DNA of 27,197 nt from JAENVT01 sp031412355 (lineage in GTDB: Bacteria; Actinomycetota; Acidimicrobiia; Acidimicrobiales; Ilumatobacteraceae). The DNA is taken from contig JANOCR010000075.1 of the NCBI GenBank assembly GCA_031412355.1, positions 1 to 27,197 of the forward strand. Direction: 5' to 3'. How positions within the stretch are numbered: position 1 is the stretch's first letter; each line of letters starts with the position of its first letter. The notes under the pieces were generated by a model that made no database searches, was not told the DNA's origin, and saw only the letters and a program-made list of their open reading frames with translations. The translations under genes and the position numbers were made by a program. Below are positions 21,251-27,197 of the stretch, piece by piece.

Positions 21251-22033
21251 ATGCGCACGCAGTTGCCGCCGAGCGCGTTGCAGCGCGACAGCCGCTTCAA
21301 CCGCATTTCGACCGAAGAGCGATTCGCCGACGAGAGGCCCAACGACCAGGGCCAGGATCGCCGCATGGATCCGGGATCGTCAGAGTCGTTCGATCGAGCC
21401 CGCCGACAGATGCACGGCATCTTCGTCGGCGAGATCCAAGCACTCGAAGGTGCCGGACGCACCGCCTTCGACTACACCACCGACGAGACACCACTGCAGA
21501 TGAAGCTCGACATGGCGCGGCAGTGCTGGGACGAAGCCCGGCACGTCGAGATCAGTTTGCGCCTCGGAGAGCACATGGGCACCGAGATCGGCGAGTTCAG
21601 CGAGGCAGTGACGCTGTTCGAGGCGGCGTGTCATGCGGATCCCGTGTTTCGCCTGGCCGGTGTCAACCGCGCGCTCGAAGGTCTGGCCATCGACGTGTTC
21701 ACGACTATGCGCGACTTCGCCGGCGAGATGAACGACCCGGTGCTGTACTTCTGCGAGGACTGGATGCTGGCCGACGAGGTGACCCACGTGAAGATGGGCA
21801 GCAACTGGCTGCGCGAACTCACCAAGGACGACAAGGATCGCCAGACCCGCGCCCTCGAGTTCCAGCGCACTGTCGACAGCTTGTTCAACTTCCGCGGCAG
21901 CCGAGGCGAGGGAGCCGAAGCGTCGATCCGGTTGGCTCGCAAGTTCCGCGAGATGGCCGGCTTTCAGACCGAAGAGATCGACCAGATCGCCGACATGGCG
22001 CAGGCTCAGCGAGCGCAACTCAGCGCCTACTGA
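21251..22033 (+). CDS. Ferritin-like di-iron fold protein (DUF455-like)
   Basis: A 260-residue all-helical protein with the ligand pattern of ferritin-like di-iron proteins: Glu61 (VGEIQALEG), Glu95-x-x-His98 (DEARH), Glu143 (ALEGLAIDV) and Glu176-x-x-His179 (DEVTHV). The order and spacing resemble DUF455/MiaE-like ferritin-like proteins. It may bind two irons or manganese and act as an oxidase or hydroxylase; the substrate is unknown. The first 45 residues are polar and probably disordered. No signal peptide is present, so it is cytoplasmic. The start at ATG 21251 is supported by TACGCT 7 nt upstream. The VWA lipoprotein gene follows after 79 bp. Confidence 0.82.
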   Translation: MRTQLPPSALQRDSRFNRISTEERFADERPNDQGQDRRMDPGSSESFDRARRQMHGIFVGEIQALEGAGRTAFDYTTDETPLQMKLDMARQCWDEARHVEISLRLGEHMGTEIGEFSEAVTLFEAACHADPVFRLAGVNRALEGLAIDVFTTMRDFAGEMNDPVLYFCEDWMLADEVTHVKMGSNWLRELTKDDKDRQTRALEFQRTVDSLFNFRGSRGEGAEASIRLARKFREMAGFQTEEIDQIADMAQAQRAQLSAY

Positions 22034-22112
22034 CGCCCACCCCCGCAACCCCACACGTCGGTCTCGGTCCGCTGCCGGGAACTTTCGCGGGCCGCGCCGC
22101 CGTCCAACTCGC

Positions 22113-23462
22113 ATGTTCAAACCACGCACCGCCATCGCCGCCGTGTCTGTTGCCCTGCTTGTCGCCGGTTGCGGATCGACCCAGACCCCGGGCGCCGGTG
22201 CGATCACGTTGCCATTGCCGACCACCACGGCACCTGCGCCGGCGGGCCGCGGATGGATCGATGGTGAACCGGAGTGGATGACCCAGTCGTTGGGCGAGGC
22301 CCCGGGCAGCGCCACTGCAGCAGCCAGCGATGCGGCCGGCGCGCCCGCCAAGAGTGTCGTCCCCGGCCCGCTGCCAGTTGAGGAACAGGCCGGTTTGCGC
22401 GCCGGGTCCGTCGACGACAACGCCGATTTCGCCGCGTTCCTCGCGTATCTCTCTCGTATCAACGACCTCGGGATCGTCACCCGTGACTTCGATCCGACCG
22501 GAAGGATCGTCGCCACGGTGACCGGCACGACCGGGCTACCGGTCGCCGGGGTGCAGGTGACGGTCAGCGCCGACGGGACCGAGATCGCCACGCTGCGAAC
22601 GACCGCCGACGGAACCACCCGGTTCCTGCCGGCGTTGTACGGCGCCAGTGCGGTTGCGGAGTTCACGTTCACGATCGGCGACGTCTCGGCGAGTGCGGCA
22701 CCCGGATCAACAGTCGCTCTGCAGGCCGGCGCGGCCGGGGGCGTGACGGGGCCCGTCGCGTTGGACGTGTTGTTCTTACTGGACGCCACCGGTTCGATGG
22801 GCGACGAGATCGACCGGTTGAAGGCAACCATCGGCACCGTCGTCGCCCAGGTCGGGGGCTTCGAGTCGCAACCTGATCTGCGCCTGGCGATGACCCTGTA
22901 CCGCGACGAAGGCGACACGTTCGTGACCTCGACGTTCGACTTCACCGCTGATATCGACGCGTTCCGTGCTGCACTGAACGACGTCGTCGCAGACGGTGGT
23001 GGGGACTATCCAGAAGCTCTCGAGGAAGGACTGGCGTCGGCATTGTCGACTCCGTCGTGGCGTGATCCGGCGTCGACGGTGCAACTCGTCTTCCTGGTCG
23101 GCGACGCGCCCCCGCGCCTCGATCGTCAGGTGCCCGTCGAGTACCCGGCAGCGGTTGTTGATGCGGTCGCCAGAGGGATCAAGGTGTTCCCCATCGCCTC
23201 GTCAGAATCCGACGATCAGGCGGAGGCAGTGTTCCGACAGATCGCTGCGGCGACCGGCGCCAGGTTCGTGTTCCTGTCATACGGAGCGCAGGGCGCCGCT
23301 ACGGGCGCGGCGACCGACATCGACTCGACCGACTACGAGGAACTGCCCTTGGACGCGTTGGTTGTGCGCCTGATCGCCGAAGAGTTGGCCGCCCTGTCCG
23401 GCACGCAGATCGAGTTGCCACCGGTCACCGTTCCACCGGTCACTGTTCCGGACGGGCAGTAG
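22113..23462 (+). CDS. VWA-domain lipoprotein
   Basis: A 449-residue exported lipoprotein: a signal peptide (1-19) ending in LLVAGC, with Cys20 as the lipidated residue. A Pro/Ala/Thr-rich linker follows, then a carboxypeptidase-regulatory-like beta-sandwich (about 130-190, GRIVATVTGTTGLPVAGVQV) and a von Willebrand factor A domain (about 215-395). The metal-ion-dependent adhesion site reads DATGS (224-228), with Asp298 in GGGDYPEA and Asp331 in VGDAPP. The tail ends with a duplicated PPVTV unit encoded by two 15-bp repeats at 23418-23447. It probably binds a protein or glycan ligand at the cell surface. It follows the ferritin-like gene by 79 bp with no obvious promoter or ribosome-binding site between them. 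Confidence 0.87.
   Translation: MFKPRTAIAAVSVALLVAGCGSTQTPGAGAITLPLPTTTAPAPAGRGWIDGEPEWMTQSLGEAPGSATAAASDAAGAPAKSVVPGPLPVEEQAGLRAGSVDDNADFAAFLAYLSRINDLGIVTRDFDPTGRIVATVTGTTGLPVAGVQVTVSADGTEIATLRTTADGTTRFLPALYGASAVAEFTFTIGDVSASAAPGSTVALQAGAAGGVTGPVALDVLFLLDATGSMGDEIDRLKATIGTVVAQVGGFESQPDLRLAMTLYRDEGDTFVTSTFDFTADIDAFRAALNDVVADGGGDYPEALEEGLASALSTPSWRDPASTVQLVFLVGDAPPRLDRQVPVEYPAAVVDAVARGIKVFPIASSESDDQAEAVFRQIAAATGARFVFLSYGAQGAATGAATDIDSTDYEELPLDALVVRLIAEELAALSGTQIELPPVTVPPVTVPDGQ
23418..23447 (+). repeat. Two tandem 15-bp repeats encoding Pro-Val-Thr-Val-Pro
   Basis: CCACCGGTCACCGTT (23418-23432) is followed by CCACCGGTCACTGTT (23433-23447), differing at one base. The repeat is in frame in the last codons of the VWA lipoprotein and doubles a PPVTV motif. 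Confidence 0.85.
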
Positions 23463-23468
23463 ACGGGT

Positions 23469-24512
23469 CTACAAAGGGTTGCGCAACTCGGCGATCAGTT
23501 CTCCGTGCTCGACGACTGCACGGTCATCGAGCGCCACCGTGCAGTGTCTCATCGGCAGGTCGAAGTGGCCGGCGGTGAATCGACCGGCGACTTCATTGGC
23601 GCCGGTCGAGTAGAGGAAGTTGCCAGCCACTGCACGAGCTTCGGTGCCCCACGTCTCTCGGCGGTCGTAGAGCTCGACCGTCTCCCATCGCGCCGCTGTG
23701 TTCATCCCCCAGCCGACGTGGCTGGTGGCATAGCTCGCCCGATCTCCGAACGCGGCCAGGTACGACCGGAACAGCTGAGCGTCGACGCCGTTGCCCTCAA
23801 TGCCGGTGATGTGGTCATCGGCGATTGTCAATTCGATCGGCGATTCGACGATGCGGTTGAACGTCAGGTTCAGATCGCCCGCTGCCATGACCAGCGTGCC
23901 GTTGACCGAGTTGGCGGCGGGGAACGCAATGACCAGCCCTCCCGGCCAATGTGCGATCGATCCCGGCCCGGCCGTCAGCCCGGTCGAACCGGCGGTGACT
24001 GCGCCGGCCAGGTCGATGGTGAGGTCCGTACCCGCCTCACTGGTCGCTCGCATCTGGGTTGCGCCGCGCAGCCACTCGTGCGCCAGGTCAACCCGGCGCG
24101 GCAGATCGGCGTCCCAACCCAGGCGCTCGAAGATGTCGGGGTGCTCGTTGGAGATCATCAACACGCGGGCGCCACCGCGGAGGATCTCGCCGAGTTCGGG
24201 GGCATGCAGCAACCCCTCGACAGTGCAGTCGACCACCAGCCCTGCCGACGACAGCGCAGCGAGCGCGGCGCGGTTTCCGGCGATCGCCTGCGAGGCGCCG
24301 GTCGAACGAATGGGAACGCTGTGAGACGAAGCAGGCGTCGGCACGACGACGTCGACGACCTGGCCACCGAGCGACTGTGCGGCCAGGCGTGCAGTATCGA
24401 CCAGCGCTCGGCGACTCTGCGTTTCGCTGAGCAGGACCACGACCTCGTCGGCGATCAGGCCGCACCGGCCGAAATGCGCTGCGAAAGCGGCGATGTACCG
24501 CCACTCGGTCAT
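23469..24512 (-). CDS. NicX-like (2,5-dihydroxypyridine 5,6-dioxygenase family) metal-dependent enzyme
   Basis: A 347-residue protein resembling NicX of Pseudomonas putida, an Fe(II) extradiol-type dioxygenase that opens 2,5-dihydroxypyridine to N-formylmaleamate; the fold is related to M29 aminopeptidases. Shared blocks as I recall them: SIAHWPGGL (185-193), NGTLVMAAGD, TSHVGWGMN with His265, GNFLYSTGANEVAG, and GHFDLPMRHC with His316 and Asp318. These correspond to the NicX iron ligands His265, His318 and Asp320. Length also matches (about 350). A related amide-hydrolase or other dioxygenase activity remains possible. The ATG overlaps the stop of the upstream alpha/beta hydrolase (ATGA), so the two are co-translated. 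Its 3' end lies 6 bp from the VWA gene. Confidence 0.7.
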   Translation of the reverse strand: MTEWRYIAAFAAHFGRCGLIADEVVVLLSETQSRRALVDTARLAAQSLGGQVVDVVVPTPASSHSVPIRSTGASQAIAGNRAALAALSSAGLVVDCTVEGLLHAPELGEILRGGARVLMISNEHPDIFERLGWDADLPRRVDLAHEWLRGATQMRATSEAGTDLTIDLAGAVTAGSTGLTAGPGSIAHWPGGLVIAFPAANSVNGTLVMAAGDLNLTFNRIVESPIELTIADDHITGIEGNGVDAQLFRSYLAAFGDRASYATSHVGWGMNTAARWETVELYDRRETWGTEARAVAGNFLYSTGANEVAGRFTAGHFDLPMRHCTVALDDRAVVEHGELIAELRNPL

Positions 24513-25318
24513 TTCGTCACCACCCGGTGGGTCTGCTCATCGAGCAAGTGGTTCACAGCCTCGGGCGCTTCGACGTTCAGCAGATGGCCGGCGCGCGGAA
24601 CCACCACCAGCTTGGAGTGAGGGATGAGGTCGGCGAGGGCGAACGCGTAGGCAACCGGGGTCTCTTCGTCGAGCTCGCCCACTGCGCACAATGTCGGCGC
24701 GCTGACGGTCGGCAACAACGCACGGCTGTCGTGCGTGACGAGGCAGTCGATCGCTTCTCGCAGCGCACTGCCCGGCACCCTTGCCATCGCGGCACGCTGA
24801 CCCGACAATGCCTCTGACGAGATGTGTGGGCCGGCGATCGCTGCGAGCACATCGTCGGCGAAGTCGGCAGGTTCGCGCCCAGCGTCGAGTGGGCCCAGCC
24901 GTGCCGCGCGCCATTCGTCGGGCTTGGTGCCATCGAGCCCGAACGCCGGGCTCGTCGACAGCAGTGACAGGCTGAGCACCCGCGCCGGGTGTCGGGCGGC
25001 GACGTACTGGGCGATCATTCCGCCGAACGAGATGCCGGCGAGATGTGCCGCCTCGCGGCCCAACGCGTCGAGCATGCCGATCACGGCATCAGCAAGCGTG
25101 GTGAACGTCATTGCACCATCGAGGGCGGGCGACGCTCCATAACCGGGCATGTCCCATGCCACGACACGGTGCTGGTCGCCCAACGTGTGCAGTTGCGGTT
25201 CCCACGACAGACGGCTGCCGCCGAGGCCGTGCAGCAACAGCAGCACCGACGGGTTGGCGCGGTCCCCCGACTCTCGCCAGGCGAACCCGGGTGCCTCGAC
25301 GTCGCTCGCGGTAGCCAC
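24509..25318 (-). CDS. Alpha/beta hydrolase, possible deformylase or enol-lactonase
   Basis: A 269-residue alpha/beta-hydrolase-fold enzyme with an intact catalytic triad: oxyanion loop LLHGLGGS (29-35), nucleophile elbow GISFGG (Ser97), Asp217 in GELDEETP and His245 in RAGHLLNVE. It resembles 3-oxoadipate enol-lactonase (PcaD) and other small-ester or amide hydrolases. In the P. putida nicotinate pathway, NicX is followed by the alpha/beta hydrolase NicD, which deformylates N-formylmaleamate. The gene pair here would fit that role, but this is inference from context. The GTG at 25318 is supported by a TTGACA-17-GAAACT promoter ending 6 nt before it. It overlaps the NicX-like gene by 4 bp. 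Confidence 0.82.
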   Translation of the reverse strand: MATASDVEAPGFAWRESGDRANPSVLLLLHGLGGSRLSWEPQLHTLGDQHRVVAWDMPGYGASPALDGAMTFTTLADAVIGMLDALGREAAHLAGISFGGMIAQYVAARHPARVLSLSLLSTSPAFGLDGTKPDEWRAARLGPLDAGREPADFADDVLAAIAGPHISSEALSGQRAAMARVPGSALREAIDCLVTHDSRALLPTVSAPTLCAVGELDEETPVAYAFALADLIPHSKLVVVPRAGHLLNVEAPEAVNHLLDEQTHRVVTK

Positions 25319-25324
25319 TCTTTC

Positions 25325-25353
25325 AGTTTCCCCTGCTCAGACATATTTGTCAA
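25325..25353 (-). promoter_or_regulatory. Leaderless promoter TTGACA-17-GAAACT of the hydrolase/NicX-like operon
   Basis: Reading the minus strand, TTGACA (25353 to 25348) is followed by 17 bp and GAAACT (25330 to 25325), then 6 nt and the GTG at 25318. The -35 is perfect. The -10 keeps the conserved A2 and T6 but is otherwise weak. The -35 is contained in the left arm of the palindrome at 25348-25364. Confidence 0.6.
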
Positions 25354-25364
25354 CGGTGTTGACA
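25348..25364. promoter_or_regulatory. Palindromic operator TGTCAAC-GGT-GTTGACA
   Basis: A perfect 7+3+7 inverted repeat. Each arm contains the -35 hexamer TTGACA of one of the two divergent promoters. It is a typical size and symmetry for a TetR-family dimer, and a TetR gene lies at the end of the plus-strand operon. A bound repressor would cover both -35 elements. Confidence 0.75.
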
Positions 25365-25387
25365 TCGGCGCGACCGCCAATCACAAT
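25359..25387 (+). promoter_or_regulatory. Leaderless promoter TTGACA-17-CACAAT of the flavoprotein/TetR operon
   Basis: TTGACA (25359-25364), a 17-bp spacer, and CACAAT (25382-25387) are followed by 7 nt and the ATG at 25395. There is no ribosome-binding site, so the mRNA should begin at the start codon. The -35 lies in the right arm of the shared palindrome. Confidence 0.68.
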
Positions 25388-25394
25388 CGGTCCG

Positions 25395-26558
25395 ATGGAG
25401 GTCGATCGCGACGAGTTGGTCAATCGTGTCCGCGCCCTTGGACCAGTGTTGGCCGAGCGTGCCGTGCGCTACGACCGCGAGGCCAGCTTCCCCTTCGAAA
25501 ACTTCGCCGACTTCCGCAGTCAGGGCTTGCTAGCGCTGTGCGTGCCCGGCGAATACGGTGGCCTCGGCGCCAGTTATGCCGACTACGTCCGGGTCAGTGA
25601 AGAGATCGGCCGCTATTGCGGTGCAACTGCGCTGACGTTCAACATGCACAACGCCACGATGTTGTGGTGTGGGCAGGTGGCCGACGCGCTGACGATGTCG
25701 TCTGACGAGCGCTCCGCGCACGAAGCGATCCGCGCCGCCATGTTTAGCGGTGTCGTCGAGCACGGCCACATCCACAGCCAACCGTTCTCCGAAGGACTCG
25801 CGCCGGGCGCCACGGCGGGTGTCGCAACCCGGGCTCGGCAAGTCGAGGGGGGCTGGCGTGTGACCGGTCGCAAGATCTTCGCGTCGTTGTCGGGTGCCGC
25901 TGATTTCTACAACGTGATCTGCCAGGTCGCGGGCGACGACACCATCCGATTCCTCGGTGTGCCCGCCGATGCCACCGGCGTGTCGAGCGTCGACGACTGG
26001 GATCCTCTGGGCATGCGCGGCACGGTGTCGCGCACTCTGCTGATGGACGACGCGTTCGTGCCGGCCAGCAACGAATGGCTTCCGGCCGGGATCTACAACC
26101 AGGCCGCGCAGCGTTATCCGTGGCTGTTCCTGTCGCTGTGTCCGAGCTACCTCGGGCTGACCGGCGGAGTGCTCGACGCGACCCGCGCCTATCTGCGCGG
26201 CGAACTGCCCGGCCAGTCTGCCGGTGCCAGGCGTGACCATCCGATCAAGCAGGTCGGGTGGGCGCAGATGCAACTTCGTCACCAACAGGCCAGAGCGTTG
26301 CTGTATCGCGCGGTCGACGAGGCGACACTTGACCCCAGTGAAGATGACCTGGTGATGGGCTGGTCGGCGGCGTACACCGTGATGGAGCACGCGGCCGAGG
26401 TGGCCTCGACTGCGATCCGCGTCTGTGGCGGCCAAGCCATGCTGAAGCACCTGCCGCTGGAGCGCATGTATCGCGACGCGCGGCTCGGGTCGCTGATGTT
26501 GCCGTGGAGCGCCGAGGTGTGCATGGAACGGCTGGCGACCGCCCGCCTCTACGACTGA
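25395..26558 (+). CDS. Acyl-CoA-dehydrogenase-fold flavoprotein lacking the usual catalytic glutamate
   Basis: A 387-residue protein with the three-part acyl-CoA dehydrogenase fold: a helical N-domain with VPGEYGGLGASYADY (50-64), a middle beta domain with GWRVTGRKIFASLSGAADF (153-171), and a C-terminal helical domain with IRVCGGQAMLKHLPLERMYRDARLG (341-365). Typical dehydrogenases continue with an 'I-Y-E-G-T' segment carrying the base; here it reads SLMLPWSAEVC (366-376), putting Leu and Pro where Glu and Gly are expected. It may therefore use another base or act as a flavin monooxygenase, as some members of this fold do. The ATG at 25395 is fixed by the promoter 7 nt upstream; the frame opens further 5' but overlaps the divergent gene. 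Its TGA shares a base with the TetR start. Confidence 0.85.
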   Translation: MEVDRDELVNRVRALGPVLAERAVRYDREASFPFENFADFRSQGLLALCVPGEYGGLGASYADYVRVSEEIGRYCGATALTFNMHNATMLWCGQVADALTMSSDERSAHEAIRAAMFSGVVEHGHIHSQPFSEGLAPGATAGVATRARQVEGGWRVTGRKIFASLSGAADFYNVICQVAGDDTIRFLGVPADATGVSSVDDWDPLGMRGTVSRTLLMDDAFVPASNEWLPAGIYNQAAQRYPWLFLSLCPSYLGLTGGVLDATRAYLRGELPGQSAGARRDHPIKQVGWAQMQLRHQQARALLYRAVDEATLDPSEDDLVMGWSAAYTVMEHAAEVASTAIRVCGGQAMLKHLPLERMYRDARLGSLMLPWSAEVCMERLATARLYD

Positions 26559-27190
26559 TGTCGCGCCTGACTCCCGAAATCATCGTCACCGCGGCGATCG
26601 ATGTCATCGGGCAGGTCGGATTCGAGCAGTTCTCGGTTCGCCGACTGGGCGAGGCACTGGACGCAGATCCGACGGCGATCTACCGCCATTTCCGTAGCAA
26701 GGACGAGTTGCTGCGGGCGATGGGTGACCACAGCCTGGAGGGCGTTGTCGAGGGGTTGCCGACCACGTCGTGGCGCGACTGCATCCGCGAACTGTGCATC
26801 CGCATACGTGCCGCCAACCTTGCCAAGCCCGTGCTCGCTTCGTTGGTGCGCGGTGCACCGCCGAGGCATCGCAACGAGTTGCTGATCACCGAGTTGATCC
26901 TCGCCAAGCTGCACGAAGCAGGATTCGAGCCGTCGGCGATCGCTGACGCGTATCACGCCGTCATCGAGCTGACAATCGGGTCAGCGGCAATCGACTCACC
27001 ATTGGCATCGCTGCCGGCAGAAGAGCGCGATCGGATCTACGCCGAGTGGCGGTCGGACTACGCCGCACTCGACCGCCGGTCGTTTCCTCATTCGACCGGC
27101 ATGGCGCGACTGCTGTATCCCGGCACTGCTGATCGGCGTTTCGCCTTCGCTCTGGATCGACTACTCGACGGTCTCGAGACCGCCCGCTGA
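26558..27190 (+). CDS. TetR-family transcriptional repressor
   Basis: A 210-residue regulator. The N-terminal DNA-binding domain (about 1-55) has the TetR helix-turn-helix FSVRRLGEALDADPTAIYRHFRSKDEL (25-51), with the characteristic Y-R-H-F near its end. The C-terminal half is all-helical and should bind an inducing ligand and form the dimer. It is co-transcribed with the flavoprotein (TGATG overlap at 26556-26560). The palindrome between the two divergent promoters (25348-25364) is the obvious candidate operator, giving autorepression and control of the hydrolase/NicX-like operon. The likely inducer is the catabolic substrate or a CoA or ring-cleavage product. An alternative upstream start at 26504 is rejected because it lies inside the flavoprotein gene and adds no domain. 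Confidence 0.9.
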   Translation: MSRLTPEIIVTAAIDVIGQVGFEQFSVRRLGEALDADPTAIYRHFRSKDELLRAMGDHSLEGVVEGLPTTSWRDCIRELCIRIRAANLAKPVLASLVRGAPPRHRNELLITELILAKLHEAGFEPSAIADAYHAVIELTIGSAAIDSPLASLPAEERDRIYAEWRSDYAALDRRSFPHSTGMARLLYPGTADRRFAFALDRLLDGLETAR

Positions 27191-27197
27191 TGTGGCA
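27190..27197 (+). other. Possible start of the next gene in the TetR operon
   Basis: The TetR stop codon TGA (27188-27190) shares its last base with an ATG (27190-27192), the same TGATG junction seen at three other gene pairs in this window. Only two more codons are visible before the edge, so this is a hint rather than a called gene. Confidence 0.25.

Noticed and set aside
22034..22112. Separate promoter for the VWA lipoprotein
   Set aside because: No TAnnnT hexamer at a leaderless distance and no Shine-Dalgarno were found before ATG 22113, so co-transcription with the ferritin-like gene is the simpler reading.
21380..22945. 521-codon open frame on the minus strand
   Set aside because: It spans the ferritin-like gene, the intergenic gap and the start of the VWA gene on the opposite strand, and lacks domain signatures.
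1..27197. CRISPR arrays, tRNA/rRNA genes, insertion sequences
   Set aside because: No regularly spaced repeats, no cloverleaf-like segments and no transposase-like protein were seen in any frame.

Overview
The window is a dense, high-GC stretch from an actinobacterium. Its gene content (DUF3499, DUF5719 beside a roughly 1100-residue GT2 membrane protein, an actinobacterial-type CofD/FbiA for coenzyme F420, and a sugar-1-phosphate nucleotidylyltransferase) fits Actinobacteria. The many start codons that lack a Shine-Dalgarno sequence but carry a TAnnnT hexamer 6-10 nt upstream fit too. I would guess an uncultured Acidimicrobiia (Ilumatobacter-like) genome, but that class is an inference. No RNA genes, insertion sequences, CRISPR arrays or pseudogenes were seen. 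No gap between genes exceeds about 110 bp.

Layout. 1-2704 (minus): a large polytopic membrane protein running off the left edge, a CPBP-type intramembrane protease and a DUF3499 protein. 2789-4762 (plus): an FtsH-family AAA protease with a polyproline N-terminus. 4787-9976 (minus): an operon of a giant GT2 membrane glycosyltransferase, a DUF5719 protein and a membrane-anchored thioredoxin-like protein. 10088-10501 (plus): a small phasin-like protein behind a near-ideal leaderless promoter. 10551-11894 (plus): a Wzx/MATE-like flippase, convergent with gmd (11903-12892, minus). 12990-15057 (plus): a GT4 glycosyltransferase followed by cofD. 15046-21224 (minus): six tightly packed genes, namely three GT4 glycosyltransferases, a His-rich-motif membrane protein, an NDP-sugar pyrophosphorylase and an SDR 'epimerase' that lacks the usual catalytic residues. 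21251-23462 (plus): a ferritin-like ExxH/ExxH protein and a VWA-domain lipoprotein. 23469-27190: a divergent locus with an alpha/beta hydrolase plus a NicX-like metal dioxygenase on the minus strand, and an acyl-CoA-dehydrogenase-fold flavoprotein plus a TetR regulator on the plus strand.

How it fits together. About half of the genes (GT2 giant, PF10131-like protein, flippase, Gmd, pyrophosphorylase, SDR protein, four GT4 enzymes) look like a surface or cell-wall glycan assembly region fed by GDP-mannose-derived sugars. It is interleaved with F420 biosynthesis, and a comparable neighbourhood is known from other actinobacteria. The right end is a separate, self-contained catabolic module. Its two outward-facing promoters have their TTGACA -35 hexamers embedded in the two arms of one perfect palindrome, so a TetR dimer bound there would be expected to shut both operons at once. 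NicX-type and hydrolase enzymes in that order suggest cleavage and deformylation of a hydroxylated N-heteroaromatic ring, but the substrate is not provable from sequence.
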